Part shown: in pieces, positions 1 to 8,319 of the stretch | How the letters are laid out: each line of letters opens with the position of its first letter | Numbering within the stretch: position 1 is the stretch's first letter | Origin: a bacterium | GTDB taxonomy: Bacteria; Myxococcota_A; UBA9160; UBA4427 | Length of the DNA stretch: 64,000 nucleotides | Reading direction: 5' to 3' | Assembly: GCA_024742285.1 (NCBI GenBank) | Contig: JANSYR010000002.1 | Span: forward strand, 248,001 to 312,000 | Program-made: the position numbers and the translations under genes | Notes under the pieces: generated by a model | Seen by the model: the letters and a program-made list of their open reading frames with translations, nothing else | Database searches by the model: none | What the model was told of the DNA's origin: nothing

Positions 1-658
1 CGTCTACAAGATCGGCGAGGACTTCCACGTCCTGCTGAACGAGGACGGCCTGCCGAAGCTGAAGATCAACTCGATGTACCGCGAGGTGCTCTCCACCGGT
101 GGAGCGACCGGCGGCAAGGCGGGGAGTCGGTCGGCCCCGGCCGCGGAGCTCGCCGAGAGGGACACCAAGAACTACGTCCACGACAAGGTCCGCTCGGCGA
201 TGTGGCTGATCAAGTCGATCCACCAGCGGCAGCGGACGATCTACAAGGTCATGCAGAGCATCATCCACTTCCAGCGCGACTTCTTCGAGCATGGTGTCGC
301 CTATCTGAAGCCGCTCAACCTGCGGGATGTCGCCGAAGACATCGAGATGCACGAGTCGACGGTCAGCCGCGTGACGACCAACAAATACGTCCATACGCCC
401 CAGGGCATCTTCGAGCTCAAGTACTTCTTCAACTCGAGCATCGGGCGCTCGGACGGCGGCGAGGCGGTCGCCAGCGAGAGCGTCAAGGAGAAGATCCGCA
501 AGATCATCGAGGCCGAGGATCCCGCCCGGCCGCTCTCCGATCAGCGGATCGCGGAGATGCTGAAGGCGGGGAGCATCGACATCGCGCGAAGAACCGTCAC
601 GAAATACAGAGAAGCGATGAATATCCTGTCGTCGACGAAGCGCAGACAGGTCGTGTGA
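1..658 (+). CDS. rpoN: RNA polymerase sigma-54 factor, C-terminal part (5' end outside window)
   Basis: The reading frame is open from base 2, so the gene starts upstream and only about 218 C-terminal residues are present. They include the end of the core-binding region, a helix-turn-helix segment (residues around DIEMHESTVSRVTTNKY) and, near the end, the RpoN box ARRTVTKYRE that contacts the -24 promoter element. Sigma-54 directs RNA polymerase to -24/-12 promoters and needs an AAA+ activator. The downstream neighbours ptsN, hprK and rapZ are the classical rpoN companions. A usual further companion, the ribosome hibernation factor gene hpf, is not present in the 270 bp before ptsN. Identity is certain from the RpoN box; the N-terminal activator-interacting region cannot be seen. 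Confidence 0.97.
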   Translation, partial: VYKIGEDFHVLLNEDGLPKLKINSMYREVLSTGGATGGKAGSRSAPAAELAERDTKNYVHDKVRSAMWLIKSIHQRQRTIYKVMQSIIHFQRDFFEHGVAYLKPLNLRDVAEDIEMHESTVSRVTTNKYVHTPQGIFELKYFFNSSIGRSDGGEAVASESVKEKIRKIIEAEDPARPLSDQRIAEMLKAGSIDIARRTVTKYREAMNILSSTKRRQVV

Positions 659-694
659 CCTGCCTGCGCTTCGGCGCCGCCAGGATCTTCATCG

Positions 695-751
695 GGGGCG
701 CTTCGCGCCCCTGGCGATGACTCTCTATCTTGCCGCGCGCTCTGCGCGCGG
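695..751 (+). terminator. Two GC-rich hairpins downstream of rpoN
   Basis: Stem GGGGCG (695-700) pairs with CGCCCC (706-711). A second perfect 8-bp stem pairs CCGCGCGC (733-740) with GCGCGCGG (744-751) over a 3-nt loop. Neither is followed by a clear T-run, so termination is only a possibility; they could instead attenuate transcription between rpoN and ptsN. The rest of 659-928 holds no gene that I can support. Confidence 0.35.
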
Positions 752-928
752 GGCTCGCGCACGACGCTTCGGCCAGGGAGGGGCGCTTCCGGCGTTCGCT
801 CGCCGGAGGTGTTCGTGAGGCGGAGCTGATCGGGAACGCTGACAGCGGTTCCGCCCCCGAATCCCGGAATAGGGGATAGCGGGGGGCCGGCGGGCTGGGA
901 TAGAGTGCGGCCGCACTGCGGAGCGGGC

Positions 929-1390
929 ATGAAGATCACCGACATTCTCGTGCGCGAGGGCTCGATCCTCGACCTGGTTGCGACCGGGAAGGACGATCTG
1001 CTCGCGGAGCTGGCGGGCGCGCTCTCGTCGGCGGAGCCGGCCCTCGAGCGGGACGCGCTGCTCACGGTCCTGCGGGAGCGCGAGGCGCTGCAGAGCACGG
1101 GGATCGGGGAGGGCGTGGCCATTCCCCATGGGAAGATCGCGGGGCTCGATCGCCTGGTCGCGACCTTCGCGCGGAGCACCGCCGGCGTCGACTTCGAGTC
1201 GATCGACGGTCAGCCTACGCAGCTGTTCTTCCTGCTCGTCGTGCCCGAGCAGTCCGGAGGACAGCACCTGAAGGCGCTGGCGCGGATCTCCCGCTTCTTC
1301 CGGGATGCCAGCTTCCGCGGCAAGCTGCTCGAAGCCGGGAACCTCGACGAGATCTTTCGGGCCATCGAAGAGGAAGACGCCAAGTTCTGA
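929..1390 (+). CDS. ptsN: PTS IIA-like nitrogen-regulatory protein PtsN (EIIA-Ntr)
   Basis: A 153-residue cytoplasmic protein of the EIIA fructose/mannitol family, the full usual length. The phospho-accepting histidine is H67 in the motif GVAIPHGK. The protein takes a phosphoryl group from HPr-type carriers and acts as a regulator rather than a sugar transporter. The ATG at 929 is preferred because MKITDIL is the typical N-terminus and a GGAGCGGG sequence lies just before it; an in-frame ATG 24 bases upstream would add only MRPHCGAG. It lies between rpoN and hprK in a regulatory PTS operon. No ptsI (enzyme I) gene is in the window, so the phosphate donor is encoded elsewhere. Confidence 0.93.
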   Translation: MKITDILVREGSILDLVATGKDDLLAELAGALSSAEPALERDALLTVLREREALQSTGIGEGVAIPHGKIAGLDRLVATFARSTAGVDFESIDGQPTQLFFLLVVPEQSGGQHLKALARISRFFRDASFRGKLLEAGNLDEIFRAIEEEDAKF

Positions 1391-1460
1391 CCCGGAGCGC
1401 GCCGGTTGCGCCCGCTCGTCGGCGGGGATCCTGCCCTGTGCCGACTCGGAGGAAGCGGCG

Positions 1461-2072
1461 TTGTCGATCGGTGAAGAAGAGGCGGGGGCTGCAGGCGAGG
1501 TCCCGGATCGCGTCGCGGAGACGCAGATCCACGGTTCCCTCGTCGACGTCGCGGGCATCGGCGTCCTGATCCTCGGCCCGTCGGGCATCGGCAAGAGCGA
1601 GTGCGTGATCGAGCTCGTCCGTCGCGGGCAGCGCCTCGTGGCCGACGACGTGGTCAGGCTGGCGCGCGACGACGCGGGGCGGTTGATCGGCTGGTCGCCG
1701 CCGCACATCCGCCACTTCATCGAGGTGCGCGGGCTGGGCCTGATGAGCGTCGCCGACCTCTTCGGGGCGGAAGCGACCCTCGACGCCTGCGAGGTGGGCT
1801 TCGTCGTCCGGCTCGAAGCCCTCGGTCGCGGGAATCAGTTCGAGCGGATCGGCCTAGAGCGGGAGCGCGAGACGATCCTCGAGGGCCCCATCCCGATGGT
1901 GCGCCTCCCGGTGCACGCCGCGAGCAACCTGGCCACCCTCGTCGAGTTGGCGATTCGCGACTGGCAGCTACGACTCCAGGGGGTGAATGCGGCCGAGCGA
2001 CTCGATGAGCGCCTGCGCGCCACCAGTGGCATGCTCGGGTCGGCCGGAGGCGGCGGGGGGGAAGAAGAGTGA
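1461..2072 (+). CDS. hprK: HPr kinase/phosphorylase, short form without N-terminal domain
   Basis: About 203 residues. The Walker A loop GPSGIGKS is at residues 39-46, a VADDVV motif follows with two Asp near 61-63, and the family signature around RGLGLMSVADLFG is at about 88-100. The enzyme phosphorylates and dephosphorylates the regulatory serine of HPr, encoded three genes downstream. I chose the TTG at 1461 because GGAGGAAG lies directly upstream and no ATG or GTG fits between the ptsN stop and the kinase core. Full-length HprK has about 310 residues; here the N-terminal MurF-like domain is absent, as in the short alphaproteobacterial form. The stop overlaps the rapZ start (GTGA), showing translational coupling. 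Confidence 0.88.
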   Translation: MSIGEEEAGAAGEVPDRVAETQIHGSLVDVAGIGVLILGPSGIGKSECVIELVRRGQRLVADDVVRLARDDAGRLIGWSPPHIRHFIEVRGLGLMSVADLFGAEATLDACEVGFVVRLEALGRGNQFERIGLERERETILEGPIPMVRLPVHAASNLATLVELAIRDWQLRLQGVNAAERLDERLRATSGMLGSAGGGGGEEE

Positions 2073-2944
2073 GCGGGCAGAGCGGTCAGCGGATCGTCTT
2101 CGTGAGCGGGTTGTCGGGGTCGGGGAAGACCACGGCGATGGCCGCGCTCGAGGACCTTTCGTTCTACTGCGTCGACAACCTCCCGGTTCAGCTCGTCCCC
2201 CAGTTCCTGCAGCTCTGCACGACCGCTTCGACCGAGATCGACCGGATCGCGCTCGCCCTCGATGCCCGCGAGCAGCACTTCCTCGAGCGTTTTCCCGAGC
2301 TCGTCGCCGAGCTCCGGGAGACCGGCGCGAACGTCCAGGTGCTCTTCCTCGACTGCTCGAACGACGTCCTCGAGCGCCGCTACCGCGAGACGCGGCGGGT
2401 CCATCCGCTCGCGCCGACGGGATCCGTCCTGGAGGGCGTCGAGCGTGAGCGCACGCTGCTCGACCAGGTGGTGAGCCTCGCCGACCTGAAGATCGACACG
2501 AGCATGCTCAACGTGCACCAGCTCAAGGACACGATCGGTCGTCAGGTGTCCGGCGACGCGCCGAAGCAGACCGTCGTGAACGTCGTTTCCTTCGGCTATC
2601 GGCACGGGACGCCGGCGGCCGTCGAGCTCCTCTTCGACGTCCGGTTCCTCCCGAACCCGTATTTCGAGAGCGCGCTCCGCCAGGGAACCGGTCTCGAGGC
2701 GGAAGTCGCCGACTACGTGCTGACGAGCGAGCGTGGCCGCGAGTTCTTCGAACGGCTCGATCGTTTCGTCGACTACCTCCTTCCCCTCTACGACGACGAA
2801 GGGAAGGCCTATCTCACGATCGGCATCGGCTGCACCGGCGGTCGCCACCGGTCGGTCGCCGTGGCCGAAGCCGTCGGCGCGCGGTTGCGCGAAGCCGGGC
2901 GTGAGGTCAATGTGTCTCATCGAGACGTGGAAAGGCCGCTCTGA
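2069..2944 (+). CDS. rapZ: RNase adapter / nucleotide-binding protein RapZ
   Basis: A 291-residue protein of full family length. The N-terminal P-loop is GLSGSGKT (residues 14-21), and the C-terminal ligand-binding domain carries the signature GIGCTGGRHRSV. In enterobacteria RapZ presents small RNAs to RNase E and controls amino-sugar synthesis; in other groups it is a nucleotide-binding companion of the regulatory PTS, with unknown RNA targets. The GTG start overlaps the hprK stop, and the EIIA gene begins two bases after its own stop, so all are probably in one transcript. Confidence 0.93.
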   Translation: MSGQSGQRIVFVSGLSGSGKTTAMAALEDLSFYCVDNLPVQLVPQFLQLCTTASTEIDRIALALDAREQHFLERFPELVAELRETGANVQVLFLDCSNDVLERRYRETRRVHPLAPTGSVLEGVERERTLLDQVVSLADLKIDTSMLNVHQLKDTIGRQVSGDAPKQTVVNVVSFGYRHGTPAAVELLFDVRFLPNPYFESALRQGTGLEAEVADYVLTSERGREFFERLDRFVDYLLPLYDDEGKAYLTIGIGCTGGRHRSVAVAEAVGARLREAGREVNVSHRDVERPL

Positions 2945-2945
2945 G

Positions 2946-3377
2946 ATGGCTGCTGCGAATGCGAATCTTCGGGTCGGCGTCCTGATCGTCACCCACTACC
3001 GGCTCGGCGAGGAGTTCCTGCAGGCACTGCGGCTGATCCTGCCGGAAGCACCCGAGTGGGACGCGGTGTCGGTCGATCCGTCGATGCCGGTGGAAGAGGT
3101 CCGCGGAAAGATCGCCGATGGACTCAAGGCGGCCGACGCGGGCGACGGCGTGTTGATCCTGACGGACATGTTCGGGGGCACGCCGTCGAACATGAGTCTC
3201 TCGTTCCACGACGAGCACCAGGTCGAGGTGGTCACGGGGATGAATCTCCCGATGCTGATCAAGCTCGCGACCCTCCGTGAGGAGAAGCCCCTCGACGAGC
3301 TCGCCGCGTTCATCAAGGCCTACGGCCAGCGCAACATCTCCGTCGCCAGCGAACTCGTTCCGGAGGCCGACGGATGA
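2946..3377 (+). CDS. PTS EIIA component, mannose/sorbose family
   Basis: A 143-residue single-domain EIIA(Man)-type protein. The phosphorylated histidine is H17 in LIVTHYRLG, and the segment ILTDMFGGTPSNMS is the conserved central loop of this family. No EIIB, EIIC or EIID gene is nearby, so it is probably a regulatory phosphoryl acceptor and not part of a sugar permease. The start ATG is one base after the rapZ stop and the stop overlaps the HPr start (ATGA), which marks tight coupling. The longer in-frame extension upstream lies wholly inside rapZ and was rejected. Confidence 0.9.
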   Translation: MAAANANLRVGVLIVTHYRLGEEFLQALRLILPEAPEWDAVSVDPSMPVEEVRGKIADGLKAADAGDGVLILTDMFGGTPSNMSLSFHDEHQVEVVTGMNLPMLIKLATLREEKPLDELAAFIKAYGQRNISVASELVPEADG

Positions 3378-3643
3378 GCGAGCTCACGGTCGAGAAGGAG
3401 TTCACCGTCCGTTCCGAGCTCGGGCTCCACGCGCGACCGGCGGGCAAGCTCGCTTCGGTGGCCGGTCGCTTCGAGGCGGAGGTGACCCTCGGCCGTGGTG
3501 ACGAATGGGTCAGCGGCGAAAGCGTGCTCTCGATCCTGTGCCTGGCGGCCACCCAGGGCACGGCGCTGCGTGTGCGCGCCGTCGGCGTCGATGCCGAGCA
3601 GGCGGTGATGGAGATCGGGGCCCTGATCGAATCGCCCGACTGA
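3374..3643 (+). CDS. ptsH: Phosphocarrier protein HPr
   Basis: An 89-residue HPr-family protein. The active-site histidine is H19 in LGLHARPA, and the regulatory serine phosphorylated by HprK corresponds to S50 in GESVLSI (Ser46 of Gram-positive HPr). Both sites are conserved, so it can serve both the PTS relay and HprK. It is the last gene of the rpoN/ptsN operon and is followed 25 nt later by a strong hairpin. Enzyme I, which often follows, is missing here and metK comes next. Confidence 0.93.
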   Translation: MSELTVEKEFTVRSELGLHARPAGKLASVAGRFEAEVTLGRGDEWVSGESVLSILCLAATQGTALRVRAVGVDAEQAVMEIGALIESPD

Positions 3644-3668
3644 TTCCTGTCGGCGCTGCGCGCCTCTC

Positions 3669-3692
3669 GGCAGGCCCCTTGGAGGGCCTGCC
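3669..3692 (+). terminator. Hairpin closing the regulatory PTS operon
   Basis: A perfect 9-bp stem (GGCAGGCCC / GGGCCTGCC) over a 6-nt loop starts 25 nt after the ptsH stop and is followed by TTG, without a long T-run. The core CAGGCCC/GGGCCTG recurs in the hairpin downstream of the bactofilin gene near 9474. Confidence 0.6.
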
Positions 3693-3819
3693 TTGCGCTG
3701 AGGGCTCGGGGGGAGGGTCTCCGGCCGGTGGTGCCGGCGTTCCCGGAAGAAGGCGCTCTCGGGGGCCTTCGGGGCCGGCGGGAGTGGGGCGCAACCCCGC
3801 GATTTCGGGCGATTTTCGT

Positions 3820-3848
3820 TTGATCCCGGGGGTCTTTCCGCCTACCCT
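3820..3848 (+). promoter_or_regulatory. Candidate sigma-70-type promoter for metK
   Basis: TTGATC (3820-3825) and TACCCT (3843-3848) are spaced by 17 bp, followed by about 27 nt to the metK ATG. The -35 is a good match and the -10 is poor. I searched the 232 bp upstream of metK for a SAM riboswitch and recognised none. Confidence 0.4.
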
Positions 3849-3875
3849 GCCGCCCTCAATCATGGGGAGACCGCG

Positions 3876-5039
3876 ATGGCTTCGCGCTTGATGTTCACTT
3901 CCGAGTCCGTGTCGATGGGGCACCCGGACAAGATGTGCGACCAGATTTCCGACTCGATCCTCGACGCGATGCTCGCGCAGGATCCGACGTCCCGAGTCGC
4001 CTGCGAGACGGCGACGACGACGGGCCTCGTGCTCGTCTGTGGTGAGGTCACGACGTCGGCCGTCGTCGACATTCCGACGATCGTTCGCAGCGTCGTCCAC
4101 GACATCGGCTACACGAGCTCGGACATGGGCTTCGACGCCTCGACCTGCGGCGTCACGGTCGCCCTCGGCAAGCAGAGCCCGGACATCTCGCAGGGGGTGT
4201 CCGAAGGCGAGGGCCTCCACAAGGAGCAGGGCGCCGGCGACCAGGGCATGATGTTCGGCTACGCCTGCGACGAGACGCCGGAGCTGATGCCGGCGCCGAT
4301 CCGCTTCTCCCACCGTCTGATCGAGAAGCACCGCGAGCTGCTCGAAACTGGCGAGCTCGACTACCTGCGCCCCGACGCGAAGAGCCAGGTCACGATCGAG
4401 TACGACGAGGACGACCGCCCGAAGCGGATCGACACCATCGTCCTCTCGACCCAGCACTCGCCGGAAGTCTCCCACGACCAGATTCGCAAGGACATCATCG
4501 AGAAGTGCATCCGAACCGTGCTGCCCGGTGAGCTGATCGACGACGACACGATCTTCCACGTGAACCCGACCGGCCGCTTCGTCGTCGGTGGCCCGATGGG
4601 CGACGCGGGTCTCACCGGCCGCAAGATCATCGTCGACACCTACGGCGGGATGGGCCGCCACGGCGGTGGCGCCTTCTCGGGCAAGGACCCCTCCAAGGTC
4701 GACCGGAGCGCTGCCTACGCCGCGCGCTACGTCGCGAAGAACCTGGTCGCCGCGGGGGCGGCACGTCGCGCCGAGGTCCAGCTGGCCTACGCGATCGGCG
4801 TCGCCGAGCCGGTCTCGATCCGCGTGGACACGTTCGGGACGAGCGATCTCGACCGCGGGCGCCTCGAGCAGATCGTGCGCAAGCACTTCGATCTGACGCC
4901 GCGGGGGATCGACGAAGCGCTCGACCTGCGACGCCCGATCTATCGCACGACTTCCTACCACGGTCACTTCGGCCGCGAGAACGTCGGCCTTCCGTGGGAG
5001 AAGACCGACAAGGCCGAGGCGATCCGCGCCGACCTCTAG
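3876..5039 (+). CDS. metK: S-adenosylmethionine synthase
   Basis: A 387-residue enzyme of full length that makes S-adenosylmethionine from methionine and ATP in the cytoplasm. The N-terminus carries [12 protein letters not shown] with the catalytic His. The central motif [12 protein letters not shown] and the glycine-rich loop [16 protein letters not shown] near residue 265 are both intact. The ATG is preceded by GGGGAGA. It stands between the PTS operon and a SpoIID-type gene with its own putative promoter, so it is probably transcribed separately from ptsH. Confidence 0.97.
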   Translation: MASRLMFTSESVSMGHPDKMCDQISDSILDAMLAQDPTSRVACETATTTGLVLVCGEVTTSAVVDIPTIVRSVVHDIGYTSSDMGFDASTCGVTVALGKQSPDISQGVSEGEGLHKEQGAGDQGMMFGYACDETPELMPAPIRFSHRLIEKHRELLETGELDYLRPDAKSQVTIEYDEDDRPKRIDTIVLSTQHSPEVSHDQIRKDIIEKCIRTVLPGELIDDDTIFHVNPTGRFVVGGPMGDAGLTGRKIIVDTYGGMGRHGGGAFSGKDPSKVDRSAAYAARYVAKNLVAAGAARRAEVQLAYAIGVAEPVSIRVDTFGTSDLDRGRLEQIVRKHFDLTPRGIDEALDLRRPIYRTTSYHGHFGRENVGLPWEKTDKAEAIRADL

Positions 5040-5068
5040 CGGGTCGGCCTCGGTCACACGTCCTCGCG

Positions 5069-6286
5069 ATGGATCGGATGCGCCCCATGACCGACGCCCG
5101 GACTCGCTCGCGCCGGTGGCGCGCCGTCCCGCGCGCGCACGCGCGTGCCGGGGCACGGCTGCGCCTGAGGGCGACGGTCCCGGCGATCCTCGTCGCGGTG
5201 CTGGTCGGCTGCGCCACCGCGCAGGCGAACGGGGGCGGCGGCGTTCGCGTCCTCGTCTACGACGGCGTCGCGGCACTGGACATCGGCGCAGCGGCCGAAC
5301 CGCATCGCGTCGAGCTCGCGGCGGGGCAGCTGCGCGTCGACGGCGAGACGGTCGGGTCCCACTGGTCGCCGAGCGGCCGCGGGCCGTGGCGCGTCGGGTC
5401 GCGAACGCTGCGGGGGCGCGTGGCCGTGCGCGCGCGATCCGGGCGGATCCAGGTGCTGAACCGCGTCGATCTCGAGTCCTACGTGGCGTCGACGGTCGGA
5501 GGCGAGATGTCGGCCAGCTGGCCTGCGGCGGCGCTGCGCGCCCAGGCGGTCGCCACGCGGACCTACGTGCTCCACGAAGCGGCGCGACGGAGCAGCAACG
5601 ACTGGGACGTGAGTTCGACGGCGACGAGTCAGGTCTATCGCGGAATCGGTGCCGAGACCGAGGAGACGCGGGCCGCCGCCCGTGCCACCCGTGGCGAGAT
5701 CCTGACCCATCGGGGCGAGCCGATCCTCGCCGTCTTCCACTCGACGGCCGGAGGCCGCACGGCGACGGCCGGCGAGGTCTGGGGCGAGGATCGTCCCTAC
5801 CTGCGCGTCGTCGACGTCGAAGGCGAAGACATCGCGCCGCACACCTACTGGCGAATGGAGTTCGCAGGCAGCGACCTGACCGGAGTGGTCTCGGTGGCGG
5901 GCGTCGAGGTGGGGGATCTGGATTCCCTGTCCGTCACGCGCCGGACGCGCGGCGGCCGCGTGGAGCGTCTCGAGATCCGCGGCGCCCAGGGCCGCCGGGA
6001 GCTGCGCGGCTCGGCGCTCCGCAGTCTGGTCGGGACGCTCGGGCTGCGCAGCACCCTGTTCGACGTCCGCGAGACGGCGAGTGGATTCGCCTTCGTCGGT
6101 TCTGGCTTCGGCCACGGCGTGGGGATGAGTCAGTGGGGGGCGCGCGCGTTGGCAGAGCGCGGCCTGTCCTACCAGCGTATCCTCGCGCGCTTCTATCCTG
6201 GCACGCGTCTCGAACGCTGGTCCTCCCGGCGGCTGGCCGGGAACCTGTCCCCAACCCCGTCGGTCGCTGCCGACCGAGGGAGATGA
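5069..6286 (+). CDS. SpoIID/LytB-domain lipoprotein (probable peptidoglycan lytic transglycosylase)
   Basis: About 405 residues. A basic N-terminus and a hydrophobic stretch end in the lipobox LVGC (Cys about 48), so the product is probably a lipoprotein. The SpoIID domain is clear: VDLESYVASTVGGEMSASWP followed by LRAQAVATRTY, and near the C-terminus GFGHGVGMSQWGA. In Bacillus, SpoIID cleaves glycan strands denuded of peptide stems; in Gram-negatives, homologues act in the envelope outside sporulation. Three in-frame ATGs (5069, 5078, 5087) are possible and I use the first. The stop lies one base before the yajC ATG. Confidence 0.82.
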   Translation: MDRMRPMTDARTRSRRWRAVPRAHARAGARLRLRATVPAILVAVLVGCATAQANGGGGVRVLVYDGVAALDIGAAAEPHRVELAAGQLRVDGETVGSHWSPSGRGPWRVGSRTLRGRVAVRARSGRIQVLNRVDLESYVASTVGGEMSASWPAAALRAQAVATRTYVLHEAARRSSNDWDVSSTATSQVYRGIGAETEETRAAARATRGEILTHRGEPILAVFHSTAGGRTATAGEVWGEDRPYLRVVDVEGEDIAPHTYWRMEFAGSDLTGVVSVAGVEVGDLDSLSVTRRTRGGRVERLEIRGAQGRRELRGSALRSLVGTLGLRSTLFDVRETASGFAFVGSGFGHGVGMSQWGARALAERGLSYQRILARFYPGTRLERWSSRRLAGNLSPTPSVAADRGR

Positions 6287-6287
6287 G

Positions 6288-6656
6288 ATGAGTACGAACG
6301 ACCTCACCCTGCTGCAGGCTCAGCCCGGTGGCGCAGACTTCTCGTTCTTCCTGATGATGGGGGCGATCTTCCTCATCTTCTACTTCCTCGTGATCCGACC
6401 GCAGCAGCGGCAGCAGAAGGACCGCGAGGAGTTCCTTCGAACCGCGGCGAAGGGCGATGACATCGTCACGTCCGGCGGGATCCACGGGAAGGTGAGCTCG
6501 GTCGACGGCGACGTGCTCGAGGTCGAGGTCGCGCGCGTGCGCGGGGAGAAGGTCAAGCTCAAGGTCAGTCTCGGTCGCGTGGATCAACTGACGAAGGCGG
6601 GTCAGGCGGACGCCGACAACAACTCAGATGGCTCGAAAGCCAAGGCTTCGAGCTAG
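6288..6656 (+). CDS. yajC: Preprotein translocase subunit YajC
   Basis: A 122-residue single-pass inner-membrane protein. The transmembrane helix at about residues 20-40 is followed by the family signature IRPQQRQQKD and a soluble domain with VTSGGIHGKVSSVDGD. YajC associates with SecD and SecF, whose genes follow, and supports protein export through SecYEG. GGGAGATG lies before the start. The last 20 residues (NNSDGSKAKASS) are a low-complexity tail. Confidence 0.95.
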   Translation: MSTNDLTLLQAQPGGADFSFFLMMGAIFLIFYFLVIRPQQRQQKDREEFLRTAAKGDDIVTSGGIHGKVSSVDGDVLEVEVARVRGEKVKLKVSLGRVDQLTKAGQADADNNSDGSKAKASS

Positions 6657-6671
6657 GCGGGAGATTCGAAC

Positions 6672-8261
6672 GTGGGTGGACCCGTAGGATTCCGAGCGAT
6701 CAGCGTCTTCCTGCTGCTCGTTCTCTTCTCCTTCATGACGGCGGCGAACTTCATCCCGAAGGAAGATCGCGTCGCGAGCAATTTCTGGCCGGACGACGGG
6801 CTGCGCCTCGGTCTCGACCTGCGCGGCGGCATCCATTGGGTGGTCGGCGTCGAGCTGGAAGAGGCGGTGACCCAGGAGCTCGAGTTCGTTCGTCAGTCCG
6901 TCGAGGAGCGCCTCGAACGGAAGCAGGTCTCGCTGGCGGGGGCGTCCGTCGACGGCGAGCGGCTCACCCTGCAGCTGCGCTCGGAGGACGACCGCGCCGC
7001 GGTGATCGAAGCCGTCGACGACACCGGCGTCGCGCGCGGCACCGGCGGCAGCGGGCTCGACCTCGAGTATGCGCTGACCGACGACTGGATCACCGAGGTG
7101 CGCGAGCGCACGATGCTCCAGGTCCTCGAGGTCCTGCGGCGCCGGATCGACGATCCCCAGCGCGGCATTCCGGATTCGGTCGTGACCCGGCAGGGCGACG
7201 ACCGCGTGCTCGTGCAGATTCCCGGCGAGCAGATCGATCGCGATCGCGCGCGAAACCTGCTCAAGAGCACGGGCTTCCTCGAGTTCAAGATCGTCGAGGA
7301 CAGTGACGTCTCCGAAGAGGCCCTGCGGCGCCGCTATCCCGACGGGATCGGCGACGACCGGGTCATCCTCGTCGAGAAGGATCGCCAGACCGAGACGGTC
7401 GTCGCGGCCTACCTGCTCCCGAAGGTCGCCGCGATCACGGGGGCGTACCTCGAGGACGCGCGGCTCGAGTTCGACCAGACGCAGGCCCCGATCGTGGGCT
7501 TCCGCTTCAACGCGGCGGGCGGCGAGATCTTCGGTCGGCTGACCGAGACGAACATCGGACGCGGCCTCGCCGTCGTCCTCGACAACCAGGTCTACAGCGC
7601 CCCCTCGATTCGCGGGCGCATCACGATGCAGGGCCAGATCACCGGCAACTACACCTCGGAGGAGGCCGCCGATCTCGCGGTCATCCTGCGCGCCGGCTCC
7701 CTGAGCGTTCCGACGACGATCGAAGAGGAGCGGACGGTCGGCCCCGGCCTCGGCCAGGACTCGATCGAGAGCGGCGCTCGCGCCTCGATCATCGGCCTCG
7801 TGCTCGTCCTCTTCTTCGCCGCCGGCTACTACCGCCTCTCGGGCGGCTACGCCGCGGTCGCGCTCCTCGCGAACCTCGTGATGCTGATCGGGCTGATGTC
7901 CTTCTTCGAGGCGACGCTCACGCTGCCCGGGATCGCGGGCCTCGTGCTGACCGTCGGCATGGCCATCGACGCGAACGTGATCATCTTCGAGCGCATCCGC
8001 GAGGAGTTGCGTGGCAACAAGTCGGTTCGCGCCGCGATCGCGACGGGGTTCCAGAAGGCGACCGGCGCCGTCCTCGATGCGAACATCACGACGCTGATCA
8101 CCGCGATCATCCTCTACCAGTACGGAACGGGGCCGATCAAGGGCTTCGCCGTGACGCTGTCGGTGGGGATCGTGACGAGCGTCTTCGCCGCGCTGCTGGT
8201 CACGCGACTGCTCTTCCAGCTCTACCCGGGCGAGCGCAACGTCCAGTCCCTGTCCATCTAG
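6672..8261 (+). CDS. secD: Protein translocase subunit SecD
   Basis: A 529-residue inner-membrane protein. One N-terminal transmembrane helix precedes a large periplasmic domain that opens with GLDLRGGIHWV, and five predicted transmembrane helices lie in the C-terminal 200 residues, including the conserved stretch GLVLTVGMAIDANVIIFERI. With SecF it forms the proton-driven RND-type complex that completes export of proteins at the periplasmic face. The GTG at 6672 follows a GGCGGGAG ribosome-binding site. It lies between yajC and secF, the usual operon. Confidence 0.96.
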   Translation: MGGPVGFRAISVFLLLVLFSFMTAANFIPKEDRVASNFWPDDGLRLGLDLRGGIHWVVGVELEEAVTQELEFVRQSVEERLERKQVSLAGASVDGERLTLQLRSEDDRAAVIEAVDDTGVARGTGGSGLDLEYALTDDWITEVRERTMLQVLEVLRRRIDDPQRGIPDSVVTRQGDDRVLVQIPGEQIDRDRARNLLKSTGFLEFKIVEDSDVSEEALRRRYPDGIGDDRVILVEKDRQTETVVAAYLLPKVAAITGAYLEDARLEFDQTQAPIVGFRFNAAGGEIFGRLTETNIGRGLAVVLDNQVYSAPSIRGRITMQGQITGNYTSEEAADLAVILRAGSLSVPTTIEEERTVGPGLGQDSIESGARASIIGLVLVLFFAAGYYRLSGGYAAVALLANLVMLIGLMSFFEATLTLPGIAGLVLTVGMAIDANVIIFERIREELRGNKSVRAAIATGFQKATGAVLDANITTLITAIILYQYGTGPIKGFAVTLSVGIVTSVFAALLVTRLLFQLYPGERNVQSLSI

Positions 8262-8319
8262 CGACGCGTCCGACGAGAACTCCCTTCCCTCCCTACCTCC
8301 CTCCCGACAGGAGAAGCCC

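Noticed and set aside
3644-3875. SAM riboswitch upstream of metK
   Set aside because: I found only a terminator-like hairpin and a promoter-like pair; no conserved riboswitch core was recognised.
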